From an uncultured bacterium (lineage in GTDB: Bacteria > Pseudomonadota > Gammaproteobacteria > Burkholderiales > Burkholderiaceae_F): 23,450 bases of DNA. Each line of letters starts with the position of its first letter. The first letter of the stretch is position 1. A program made the position numbers and the translations under genes. Where the stretch lies: NCBI GenBank assembly GCA_905215795.1, contig CAJMRV010000010.1, positions 1 through 23,450 of the forward strand. The letters are read 5' to 3'. Shown here piece after piece: positions 15,701-23,399 of the stretch. The notes below the pieces were generated by a model, which was not told the origin of the DNA, did no database searches, and was given only the letters and a program-made list of their open reading frames with translations.

Positions 15701-17149
15701 ATGCAATGGGAAGTTGTTATCGGGCTTGAGACTCACGTCCAGCTGTCGACGAATTCGAAGATTTTCTCCGGTGCCGCCCGCCACTTCGGCGACGACGCCA
15801 ACGTGAACGCCTGCATCGTCGACATGGCCCTGCCGGGAAGCCTCCCGGTACTGAACCGCGGCGCCGTCGAACGCGCCATCCGCTTCGGCCTCGCCATCGA
15901 CGCGACCGTCGCCGAGAAGTCGGTCTTCGACCGCAAGAACTATTTCTACCCCGACCTTCCGAAGGGTTACCAGATCAGCCAGTTCGAACTCCCGGTCGTC
16001 GTCGGCGGCCGCGTGACGTTCCCGGTGGAACCCCAGAAGGGCGAACCCTACGTCAAGACGATCAACCTGACGCGCGCCCACCTCGAAGAGGACGCCGGCA
16101 AGTCGATCCACGGCCTCGTGACCGGTCATTCGGGCATCGACCTGAACCGCGCCGGCACGCCGCTCCTTGAAATCGTCACGGAACCCGAACTGAGGAGCTC
16201 CTCGGAGGCGGTCGGCTACGCCCGCGCCCTCCACGCGCTCGTCGTCTGGCTCGGCATCTCCGACGGCAACATGCAGGAAGGCAACTTCCGCTGCGACGCC
16301 AACGTGTCGGTCCGTCCGGTCGGCCAGAAGGAGTTCGGCACCCGTTCCGAAATCAAGAACCTCAACTCCTTCCGCTTCCTCCAGGAGGCCATCGATTACG
16401 AAGTGCGCCGTCAGATCGAACTGATCGAGGACGGCGGCAAGGTGGTCCAGGAGACGCGCCTCTACGACCCGGACAAGGGCGAGACGCGCTCCATGCGCTC
16501 CAAGGAGGACTCGATGGACTACCGCTACTTCCCGGACCCGGACCTGCTTCCGGTGATCATCGAGAAGAGCTGGATCGAACGCGTCAGGAGCGAGATGCCC
16601 GAACTCCCGGGCCAGCTCCGCGAACGCCTCCAGAAGGAATACGGTCTCTCCGAGTACGACGCCTCGATCCTCACGGGCAGCCGCGACGTCGCGGACTACT
16701 ACCTCGAGCTCATCAAGCACGTCAAGGACTACAAGATCGCCGCCAACTGGGTGATGGGCGAGCTCTCCGCCGCGGTCAACGCGGTCGAGGGCATGACCTT
16801 CGCCGAGGCGCCGGTCTCCGCCGCCAAGCTCGGCTGCATCCTCCAGAGGATCGCCGACAACACCATCAACAACAAGGGCGCCAAGACCATCTTCGCCGCC
16901 CTCTGGGAAGGTGAAGGCGACGACGTGGACGCCCTGATCGAGAAGAAGGGCCTCAAGCAGATCTCCGACACGGGCGCGCTCGAAGCGATCATCGACGAGG
17001 TGATCGCCAAGAACCAGAAGTCGGTCGACGAGTTCCGCTCCGGCAAGGAAAAGGCCTTGAACGCGCTGGTCGGCCAGTGCATGAAGGCCACCAAGGGCAA
17101 GGCCAACCCCGGCCAGGTCAATGAGATCCTGCGCCGCAAGCTCGCCTGA
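15701..17149 (+). CDS. gatB: Asp-tRNA(Asn)/Glu-tRNA(Gln) amidotransferase subunit B
   Basis: The 482-residue kinase-amidotransferase subunit activates the misacylated tRNA with ATP and amidates it with ammonia from GatA. The cradle domain shows VVIGLETHVQL, DRKNYFYPDLPKGYQ and NSFRFLQEAIDYE. The C-terminal part (about 330-482) is the helical and YqeY-like tail domain that recognises tRNA. The ATG is preceded by AAGAGGTAAG, 20 bases after the gatA stop. It is the last gene of the operon and is followed by a clear terminator. Confidence 0.97.
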   Translation: MQWEVVIGLETHVQLSTNSKIFSGAARHFGDDANVNACIVDMALPGSLPVLNRGAVERAIRFGLAIDATVAEKSVFDRKNYFYPDLPKGYQISQFELPVVVGGRVTFPVEPQKGEPYVKTINLTRAHLEEDAGKSIHGLVTGHSGIDLNRAGTPLLEIVTEPELRSSSEAVGYARALHALVVWLGISDGNMQEGNFRCDANVSVRPVGQKEFGTRSEIKNLNSFRFLQEAIDYEVRRQIELIEDGGKVVQETRLYDPDKGETRSMRSKEDSMDYRYFPDPDLLPVIIEKSWIERVRSEMPELPGQLRERLQKEYGLSEYDASILTGSRDVADYYLELIKHVKDYKIAANWVMGELSAAVNAVEGMTFAEAPVSAAKLGCILQRIADNTINNKGAKTIFAALWEGEGDDVDALIEKKGLKQISDTGALEAIIDEVIAKNQKSVDEFRSGKEKALNALVGQCMKATKGKANPGQVNEILRRKLA

Positions 17150-17170
17150 TCGCCTCGGTCATGAATGACG

Positions 17171-17206
17171 AAAAGGGCGGTTTCCCTCATGGGAAGCCGC
17201 CCTTTT
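17171..17206. terminator. Bidirectional rho-independent terminator between gatB and pyrE
   Basis: A 16-base-pair stem (17171-17186 with 17191-17206, a single G-T wobble) closes a four-base TCAT loop. It is flanked by A4 on the left and T5 on the right, so it works in both directions for the convergent gatB and pyrE genes. This is the strongest terminator in the window. Confidence 0.92.
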
Positions 17207-17229
17207 TCAAATGGGTGCCGTGACGTCCG

Positions 17230-17904
17230 TCAGCAGGTCTTCGTGCCGTAGGCGGCGCGGTAGGCGCGGATCGCCTCCAGGTGAGGCCTGGCGGCGCGGG
17301 CGAGCGGCGTGTCGCCCTCGATGTAGGCGAGCAGGTCGTCGAGACGCGCGATCGAGAGCACGGGGAAGCCGTAGGTCTTCTCGACGCTTTCGACGGCCGA
17401 GCACGGTTCCGTGCCGGAGCGTTCCTGACGGTCGAGTGCGATCAGCACGCCCGCGGGCGTGGCGCCGGCGCGGCGGATGAGCTCGACGGATTCGCGCACG
17501 GAGGTGCCCGCGGAGATCACGTCGTCGATGATGAGGACGCGGCCCTCGAGCGGGGCCCCGACGAAGATGCCGCCCTCGCCGTGGTCCTTGGCCTCCTTGC
17601 GGTTGAACGCCCAGGGGACGTCGTGGCCGAGGCGGGCCATGTTCATGGCGACGCTCACGCCGAGCGGGATGCCCTTGTAGGCCGGGCCGTAGATCATGTC
17701 GAACTCGACGAGCCCCTTTTCGCGGGCCTCGAGCAGCGTGCGGGCATAAAATTCACCGAGACGGTCGAGCAGCGAGCCGGTGTTGAAGAGCCCGGCGTTG
17801 AAGAAATAGGGGGATTGGCGGCCCGCCTTGGTCGTGAACGTGCCGAATCGTAAAATGTCCTTCTCGATGGAGAACTCGATGAAGGCTTTGCTGATACCGT
17901 ACAT
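17230..17904 (-). CDS. pyrE: Orotate phosphoribosyltransferase
   Basis: The 224-residue enzyme joins orotate to PRPP to give OMP in pyrimidine synthesis. The PRPP-binding motif VLIIDDVISAGTS is at 123-135, the catalytic loop FNRKEAKDHGEGG at 100-112, and the N-terminal SPYFFNAGLF is typical. It is divergent from xth across 101 bases, an arrangement also seen in other proteobacteria. The stop is 24 bases from the shared terminator. Confidence 0.96.
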   Translation of the reverse strand: MYGISKAFIEFSIEKDILRFGTFTTKAGRQSPYFFNAGLFNTGSLLDRLGEFYARTLLEAREKGLVEFDMIYGPAYKGIPLGVSVAMNMARLGHDVPWAFNRKEAKDHGEGGIFVGAPLEGRVLIIDDVISAGTSVRESVELIRRAGATPAGVLIALDRQERSGTEPCSAVESVEKTYGFPVLSIARLDDLLAYIEGDTPLARAARPHLEAIRAYRAAYGTKTC

Positions 17905-18005
17905 GGTGTGGGTTCCTTCGTTTTTTTATGATAAAAAAAGTCTGGAAGATGATTCTATAGCCTTCCGCTCCGTTTTTCCCCTCAAACCACAGGAATTTCA
18001 ATACG
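17905..18005. promoter_or_regulatory. Divergent pyrE / xth intergenic region
   Basis: These 101 bases must hold both promoters. They include an AT-rich palindrome (17921-17939) and, on the minus strand, a TATAGAAT (17953-17960) that could be a -10 for pyrE. No convincing -35 sits at the right distance. I see no attenuator hairpin with a leader peptide of the kind found before E. coli pyrE. Confidence 0.4.
17921..17939. repeat. A/T palindrome of 19 bases
   Basis: Seven T, AT, a central G, AT and seven A form an inverted repeat that is perfect apart from its single central base. It lies 17 bases upstream of the pyrE start in its leader and 66 bases before xth. In GC-rich surroundings it stands out, and could be an UP-like element, an intrinsically curved tract or a protein-binding site. 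Confidence 0.7.
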
Positions 18006-18785
18006 ATGAAAAAACTCCGAGTCATGTCCTTCAACGCCAACGGCATCCGTTCGGCCACGAAGAAGGGTTTCTGGGACTGGTTCCACACGCAGGACGTCGA
18101 CGTGCTCTGCGTGCAGGAGCTCAAGGCCCAGGAGGCCGACCTCGACGACGCGATCAAGTCCGTCCCGGGCTATGAGAGCTTCTTCCATTGCGCTCAAAAG
18201 AAGGGTTATTCGGGCTGCGGCGTCTGGACGAGGATCAAGCCCGTCTCGGTGCGGATCGGCTTCGGCAACGAGGAGTTCGACGCCGAGGGGCGCTACGTGG
18301 AGGTGGACCTCGGGGACGTGACCGTCATCTCCTGTTACTTCCCCTCGGGCACGAGCGGCGAGGAGCGCCAGGCCGCCAAGTACCGCTTCCTCGACGCGAT
18401 GCTCGCGCACATGAACGCGCTCAAGGCCTCCGGACGCGAGGTGATCCTCTGCGGCGACGTCAACATCGCCCACAAGGAGATCGACATCAAGAACTGGAAG
18501 GGCAACCTCAAGAACTCGGGCTTCCTCCCCGAGGAACGCCAGTGGGTCACCGACCTCCTCGAGGTGCACGGCTGGGTCGACGTCTTCCGCACGATCGACA
18601 AGCGTCCCGACCAGTACACGTGGTGGAGCAACCGCGGCCAGGCCCGCGCCAAGAACGTCGGATGGCGCATCGACTACGAATTCGCCACGCCGGGCGTGGC
18701 CTCGCATGCGGTCTCCGCGTCGATCTACCCCGATGAGAAGTTCTCCGACCACGCACCACTCACCATCCAATACGAATTCCAATGA
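18006..18785 (+). CDS. xth: Exodeoxyribonuclease III (AP endonuclease, XthA/ExoA type)
   Basis: The 259-residue enzyme of the exonuclease-endonuclease-phosphatase fold cleaves at abasic sites and has 3' exonuclease and phosphatase activity in base-excision repair. Active-site motifs are SFNANGIR (8-15), VQELKA with Glu38, CGDVNIAHKEID in the middle and SDHAPL near the C-terminus. Length is normal. Its stop overlaps the start of the pseudouridine synthase gene (ATGA), so the two are probably translated together, although they have no obvious functional link. Confidence 0.95.
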   Translation: MKKLRVMSFNANGIRSATKKGFWDWFHTQDVDVLCVQELKAQEADLDDAIKSVPGYESFFHCAQKKGYSGCGVWTRIKPVSVRIGFGNEEFDAEGRYVEVDLGDVTVISCYFPSGTSGEERQAAKYRFLDAMLAHMNALKASGREVILCGDVNIAHKEIDIKNWKGNLKNSGFLPEERQWVTDLLEVHGWVDVFRTIDKRPDQYTWWSNRGQARAKNVGWRIDYEFATPGVASHAVSASIYPDEKFSDHAPLTIQYEFQ

Positions 18786-19474
18786 TGAAACTCAAGGACA
18801 TCTTATTCAGCCAGGGCTTCGGCACGCGCTACGACTGCGAGGTGATCGCGGCGAGCGGCGCCGTGGAGATCGGGGGTGTTCCCCAGACCGACCCCGAACG
18901 GGACCTCGACACCGAGGGGCTCGTCTTCCGCTGGCGCGACATCGACTGGGTCTACGGCGAGAAGGTCGTCATCGCGATGAACAAGCCCGCGGGCTATGAA
19001 TGCTCGATGAAGCCCTCGTCGAACCCCTCCGTGATGTCGCTCCTGCCGGGGCCGTTGCGCACACGCAACGTCCAGCCCGTCGGACGCCTCGACGTCGACA
19101 CGACGGGGCTCCTCCTCTTCACCGACGACGGCGCGCTCCTGCACCGCCTCACGCATCCCAAGCGCCACGTCGACAAGGTCTACGAAGTGCTCTGCAAGCA
19201 CGAGGTGGCCCCGGGCACCGTCGAGAAGCTCCTCGAAGGGGTGCTCCTCGCCGACGAGAAGACGCCTGTGAAGGCCAAGGCGGCCGAGGTCCACGACGGG
19301 AACCATCTGCGGTTGACGCTCACTCAGGGCAAGTACCACCAGGTCAAGCGCATGGTCGCGGCCTGCTCGAACCGCGTCGAGGCGCTCCACCGCGTCAAGG
19401 TCGGCAAGTACGAACTCCCCGGCGACCTCGCCGAGGGGCAGTGGCGCTGGATCACGCGCTCGGACATCCTCTGA
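18782..19474 (+). CDS. rsuA: RsuA-family 16S rRNA pseudouridine synthase
   Basis: The 230-residue protein has an N-terminal S4-like RNA-binding region (1-60, LKDILFSQGFGTR and VEIGGVP) and the RsuA/RluB/E/F catalytic domain with VGRLDVDTTGLLLFTDDG (100-117; catalytic Asp104). The later segment GKYHQVKRMVAAC is typical of RsuA, which modifies uridine 516 of 16S rRNA in E. coli. The position modified here is inferred from similarity. It may start at either of two adjacent ATGs; the first gives the ATGA overlap with xth. Confidence 0.88.
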   Translation: MMKLKDILFSQGFGTRYDCEVIAASGAVEIGGVPQTDPERDLDTEGLVFRWRDIDWVYGEKVVIAMNKPAGYECSMKPSSNPSVMSLLPGPLRTRNVQPVGRLDVDTTGLLLFTDDGALLHRLTHPKRHVDKVYEVLCKHEVAPGTVEKLLEGVLLADEKTPVKAKAAEVHDGNHLRLTLTQGKYHQVKRMVAACSNRVEALHRVKVGKYELPGDLAEGQWRWITRSDIL

Positions 19475-19499
19475 TGACGGACACGGGGGCGGAGGGCCG

Positions 19500-20828
19500 A
19501 TGAACATCAAGAACGCAACCTGGGGCGTGTACCTGCGTCCCGAATGCCTGAGGATGCTCTTCCTCGGGTTCAGCGCGGGACTGCCGCTCCTGCTCGTGAT
19601 CGGCACGCTTTCGTTCTGGCTGCGCGAGGCCGGGGTGGACCTGAAGACGATCGGGTTCTTCTCCTGGATCGGCCTCGTCTACGGCTTCAAGTGGGTCTGG
19701 TCGCCGCTCGTCGACCGGCTGCGCCTCCCGGTGCTCCACCGGCTCCTCGGACGGCGCCGTTCATGGCTGCTCGCGGCCCAGTCGGGGCTCGTCGTCTCGC
19801 TCGCGCTCATCGCGCTCACGGACCCCACGACCGGGCTCGTCCCCTTCGTCGCTTTTGCGCTCCTGACCGCCTTCTGCTCGGCCACGCAGGACATCGCGCT
19901 CGACGCCTTCCGAATCGAGAGCGCGGCGGTCCGCGAGCAGGGCGCGCTCGCGGCCATGTACCAGGCGGGCTACCGGCTCGGCATGATCTGGTCGGGGGCG
20001 GGCGCCCTCGCCATCGCGGCCTGGGCCGCCGGCGACCGCACGGGCTACGTCTACGAGGCCTGGCGCACGTCCTACCTCGTGATGAGCGCCTCGGTCGTGG
20101 TGGGCCTCGCCGCGGTCCTCGTCTCGCGCGAACCGCCCGAACCCGAGGGCGGACCCGCACCCGCGGGCGGCTTCATGGAGCGCTTCAACGCGAACCTTGC
20201 GGCCCCGTTCAGGGACTTCTTCTCGCGTTACGGGCGCTTTGCGCTCCTGCTCCTCGCCGTGATCGCCACCTACCGCATCTCCGACGTCGTCATGGGGGTG
20301 ATGGCCAATCCGTTCTACACCGACATGGGCTTCACCAAGGGCGAGGTCGCCTCGGTGACGAAGGTCTTCGGCGTCCTGATGACGCTTCTCGGGGCGTTCC
20401 TCGGCGGCGCGGTGGTCCTCCGGATCGGGGTGATGCGGACGATGATGATCGGCGCGGTCCTGTCGGCGGCGACGAACCTCCTCTTCTCCGTCCTCGCCGG
20501 CATGGGCCACAACCTCGTGATGCTCGTCTTCACGGTCTCCGCGGACAACCTCGCGGCGGGCCTGGCGAGCTCGGCCTTCATCGCGTTCCTCTCCGGGCTC
20601 ACCAACAAGGCGTTCTCCGCGACGCAGTACGCGATCCTGAGCAGCCTCATGCTGCTCCTCCCGAAGTTCCTCGCCGGGTTCTCCGGGGCCCTCGTCGAGG
20701 GGATCGGCTACGGGGCGTTCTTCGTCTTCACCGCCTCGCTAGGCATTCCGGTGTGCCTGCTCGTGTGGCTCACACGAAAAAGCGCTCCCGAAGGAGCGCT
20801 TTCAGACGAGGCCGTCAAGCGGGACTGA
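19500..20828 (+). CDS. ampG: AmpG-type muropeptide permease (MFS)
   Basis: The 442-residue protein has about 12 predicted membrane segments. It opens with RMLFLGFSAGLPLLLV, then GFFSWIGLVYGFKWVWSPLVDRL and ATQDIALDAFRIE, a set typical of AmpG. AmpG imports GlcNAc-anhydro-MurNAc peptides for wall recycling and, in species with ampC/ampR, feeds the beta-lactamase induction signal. The ATG follows GGAGGG and lies 25 bases after rsuA. The last codons overlap two hairpins, including the probable terminator of the facing gene. A more general sugar-phosphate or siderophore MFS carrier is less likely. Confidence 0.85.
   Translation: MNIKNATWGVYLRPECLRMLFLGFSAGLPLLLVIGTLSFWLREAGVDLKTIGFFSWIGLVYGFKWVWSPLVDRLRLPVLHRLLGRRRSWLLAAQSGLVVSLALIALTDPTTGLVPFVAFALLTAFCSATQDIALDAFRIESAAVREQGALAAMYQAGYRLGMIWSGAGALAIAAWAAGDRTGYVYEAWRTSYLVMSASVVVGLAAVLVSREPPEPEGGPAPAGGFMERFNANLAAPFRDFFSRYGRFALLLLAVIATYRISDVVMGVMANPFYTDMGFTKGEVASVTKVFGVLMTLLGAFLGGAVVLRIGVMRTMMIGAVLSAATNLLFSVLAGMGHNLVMLVFTVSADNLAAGLASSAFIAFLSGLTNKAFSATQYAILSSLMLLLPKFLAGFSGALVEGIGYGAFFVFTASLGIPVCLLVWLTRKSAPEGALSDEAVKRD
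20761..20777. repeat. Inverted repeat in the 3' end of ampG
   Basis: TCGTGTG and CACACGA pair as a seven-base-pair stem around GCT. It lies within the ampG coding region, one base from the terminator-like hairpin at 20779-20802. It may be coincidental, or part of a double 3'-end structure for the transcript from the opposite strand. Confidence 0.55.
20779..20802 (-). terminator. Terminator for the UPF0149 unit, inside ampG coding sequence
   Basis: On the minus strand AAAGCGCTCC, a TTCG loop closed by C-G, and GGAGCGCTTT form a perfect ten-base-pair stem, with a run of five T counting the end of the stem. UUCG closed by C-G is an exceptionally stable tetraloop. It lies 33 bases downstream of the UPF0149 stop and within the last codons of the convergent ampG. 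On the plus strand it could end ampG only weakly, and before the stop codon. Confidence 0.75.
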
Positions 20829-20839
20829 CCGGGGTCAGT
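20824..20839. repeat. Inverted repeat containing both convergent stop codons
   Basis: ACTGACC-GG-GGTCAGT contains the TGA of ampG on one strand and the TGA of the UPF0149 gene on the other. The symmetry arises partly because both genes end with the same bases. As RNA it would be a seven-base-pair stem with a loop too tight to form fully. Confidence 0.5.
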
Positions 20840-21533
20840 GCTTGCGGCGCTTGAGTTTTCCATGGGGTCCACCGTGTTTCGCGGCGGGCCCCTTTTTCAC
20901 GGGCTCCTCCTCCTCGAGCTTGAAGCCGCGGGTGATGTGCGCGATCTCCGCGACGCTCACCGCGACGTCGTCGACGGCCTGGTCGATGTTCTCGATCGGG
21001 CTCTCGAGGTCGAGGTCCTCCTTGATCTCGGCCATGTCCCCGAGGAGCTCCTCGGGAAGGTGCCTGAAGATCCCCACGAGGGCGCTCGCGACGAGTTCGT
21101 CGGGGTGCTCCTTGAGGCCGGGCCAGCGGTCGAACGCCTCGAGGAAGCCGATCGCGAACGGCGTGATCGCCGGGATCGAGTCGTAGCCGCGCACGGGACG
21201 GCCGCCCTTGTCCTCGATCGGGTAGATGATCGGGTCGAGGGGCTTGGAGCGCGAGAGGTCGTAGTCGAGCTGGCGGTAGCGGCGGTAGACGAGCTCCTCG
21301 AGATGGAACTGCTCGTCCTCGTCGGGAAGCCTCGCCTCGGGACGGCCCTCGGCGTCGAAGACGTAGGGCATCCAGTTGTCCGGGCCCACTTCCTCGGGCA
21401 TCAACAGCAGCGCCGTGAGGTAGCCGTCCATCGCGTCGGGCTCCATGGGCTCGTAGGGTTCGGGGATGCGTGCGAGGAGTTCGCCGATCTCCACGAACTC
21501 GTCGTCGTTGAGCGGGGTGTCATAGCGGTTCAT
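20835..21533 (-). CDS. UPF0149 (YecA/YgfB-like) family protein
   Basis: I start this at ATG 21533, which overlaps the ptsI stop as ATGA, giving 232 residues. The open frame extends upstream inside ptsI and is not credible there. The N-terminal half carries the family pattern DAMDGYLTALLLMPEEVGPDNWMPYVF; the rest is acidic and helical. YecA members usually end in a zinc-binding SEC-C motif (CxCxSGKKxKxCC). Here the C-terminus is instead a basic, Lys/His-rich tail ending KLKRRKH and contains no cysteine pair. The function of the family is unclear. Confidence 0.78.
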   Translation of the reverse strand: MNRYDTPLNDDEFVEIGELLARIPEPYEPMEPDAMDGYLTALLLMPEEVGPDNWMPYVFDAEGRPEARLPDEDEQFHLEELVYRRYRQLDYDLSRSKPLDPIIYPIEDKGGRPVRGYDSIPAITPFAIGFLEAFDRWPGLKEHPDELVASALVGIFRHLPEELLGDMAEIKEDLDLESPIENIDQAVDDVAVSVAEIAHITRGFKLEEEEPVKKGPAAKHGGPHGKLKRRKH

Positions 21534-23368
21534 GATTCTTTGGACTCTTTGATGTCGTTGAGAAGGGATTCTTGTTGCGAGAACAATTGTCGCAGACTTT
21601 CGAGGCTGCGGCGACGGAGGACGCGGTTGGCGAACACGCGCGCCTCGCCGATGTCGAGGCGGAGCACGCGCTCCTTGATGAGCGGGATCTGCGAGGGCGT
21701 CATCGAGAGCGTCGTGCAGCCCAGGCCGAGGAAGAAGGCGAGCAGGTCCGGGTGGCCGGCCATCTCGCCGCAAACGGAGACGGGCTTTCCGGCCTCGCAG
21801 AGCCCCTTCATGCACTTGGCGATGAGGCGCAGCACGCCGGGGTGGTACTCCTCGTAGTAGCCCGCCACCGAGGCGTTCGTGCGGTCAACGGCGAGCGTGT
21901 ACTGGATCAGGTCGTTCGTGCCGAGGCTGAAGAAGTCGAGGAGCGGGATCAATTCCTTCAGGATCATCACGGTGCCCGGCACCTCGATCATGCCCCCGAC
22001 GGGGATCGCCTCGTCGAAGCGCAGCCCCTCGGCGCGCATCTCGTCCTTGACCTCCTCGATCAGGCGCTTGGCCTCGATCACCTCGGTGGGGAACGTGATG
22101 AACGGGAGGAGGATCCTCACGTTGTTGAAGTTCGAGGCCCTCAGGATCGCGCGGACCTGCGTCTTGAAGAGCGACGGGAAGGCGATCGAGAACCGGAGCC
22201 CCCGCAGGCCCATCGACGGGTTGAACTCCTCGGGGACGTGGTCTTCGAGCAGGAGATGCGCCTCGCGCGAGAGCGACTTGTCGCCCCCGAGGTCGGCCGT
22301 GCGGATGTAGAGGACCTTCTCCTTCATCGACCGGGCCACGCGCGAGTAGGCCTGGTACTGCTCCTCCTCGTCGGGGAGCGTGTCGCGGTTCAGGTAGAGG
22401 TATTCGGTTCGGAAGAGCCCCACACCGGCGGAGCCCACGGCGTGGACGTCGCGGGTGTCCTCCGGGAGGACGATGTTCGAGAGGAGCTCGACGCGGGTGC
22501 CGTCGAGCGTGAGCGCCTCGGTGCCCTTGAGGCGCTTGAGGCGCCGCTTCGTTTCGAGGGCCTCGCGCATCCTCTGGCGCGCGCCGCGCCGGAGTTCCTC
22601 GTCGGGATTCGGGTTGACGAGCTCGCGGTCCGCGTCGAGGAGCACCTCGCTTCCGTCGACGAGGAGTTCGCGTGCGTGCGCGACGCCCACGAGCGTGGGG
22701 ATCTCCAGGCCGGAGGCGAGGATCGCGGTGTGGCTCGTCGCGGAGCCGTCCTCGAGGACGAGCCCGACGATGTCGAGGTCGTTCCTCAGGCGGATCTGGA
22801 GGATGTCGGCGGGGTCGAGGACGTCGGAGACGAGGATGATCTTCTCGTCGTACTCCAGGCCGATCTTGCGGGCGGGATTGCGCGACCCGGTGAGGTGGCG
22901 CTGGATGCGGGAGACCACGTGGGCGATGTCGCGGAAGCGTTCGCGGATGTAGTCATCCTCGATCGCCTCGAACTCCAGGCGCATCTTCTCGAGCCTCGTC
23001 GAGAGCGCCCATTCGGCGTTGATCAGCTTTTCGCGGATGATGTCGATCGTCGGCTCGAGGAGCGTCGGGTCGTTGAGGATCGCAATGGAGATCTCGATCA
23101 CGTTCCTCGCTTCGGCGGGGACGTCGTCGAGCGAGCCCGAGATCGCGCGCAGCTCCTCGTCGGTGGCGGAGACCGCCTTCCTCAGGCGGGCCACCTCGCC
23201 GCGGACGCGCCGCTTCTCAAGCGTGAACTGGGGGATGTCGAACTCGCCCGTGGAGAAGATCTGGCAGACCCCGTAGGCGATGCCGGGGAAGACGCCCTGT
23301 CCGGGGAGCACGCCGTCCTCCGCCGCCGCGACGGCGCCGTTCAGGGCGTTGTCTTGGATCTCGGACAT
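21530..23368 (-). CDS. ptsI: PTS enzyme I (phosphoenolpyruvate-protein phosphotransferase)
   Basis: The 612-residue protein takes phosphate from PEP onto a histidine and passes it to HPr in the cytoplasm. The phospho-histidine is His213 in SATSHTAILAS (209-219). PEP-barrel motifs are GVGLFRTEYLYL, FNPSMGLRGLR, SLGTNDLIQYTLAVDR (481-496) and the catalytic Cys533 in VCGEMAGHP. The residue usually Arg in SHxxIxAR is Ser219 here. About 20 residues precede the normal family start. The ATG has GGAG seven to ten bases upstream. No sugar-specific EII component is in the window, so a regulatory PTS, as in many betaproteobacteria, is possible. Confidence 0.94.
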   Translation of the reverse strand: MSEIQDNALNGAVAAAEDGVLPGQGVFPGIAYGVCQIFSTGEFDIPQFTLEKRRVRGEVARLRKAVSATDEELRAISGSLDDVPAEARNVIEISIAILNDPTLLEPTIDIIREKLINAEWALSTRLEKMRLEFEAIEDDYIRERFRDIAHVVSRIQRHLTGSRNPARKIGLEYDEKIILVSDVLDPADILQIRLRNDLDIVGLVLEDGSATSHTAILASGLEIPTLVGVAHARELLVDGSEVLLDADRELVNPNPDEELRRGARQRMREALETKRRLKRLKGTEALTLDGTRVELLSNIVLPEDTRDVHAVGSAGVGLFRTEYLYLNRDTLPDEEEQYQAYSRVARSMKEKVLYIRTADLGGDKSLSREAHLLLEDHVPEEFNPSMGLRGLRFSIAFPSLFKTQVRAILRASNFNNVRILLPFITFPTEVIEAKRLIEEVKDEMRAEGLRFDEAIPVGGMIEVPGTVMILKELIPLLDFFSLGTNDLIQYTLAVDRTNASVAGYYEEYHPGVLRLIAKCMKGLCEAGKPVSVCGEMAGHPDLLAFFLGLGCTTLSMTPSQIPLIKERVLRLDIGEARVFANRVLRRRSLESLRQLFSQQESLLNDIKESKES

Positions 23369-23399
23369 GTCTTTCTCCGGGCGGTGGTTGACGGAGGGC

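Noticed and set aside
21534..21815. Upstream extension of the UPF0149 gene
   Set aside because: It lies inside the conserved 3' part of ptsI, and the ATG overlapping the ptsI stop gives the expected N-terminus.
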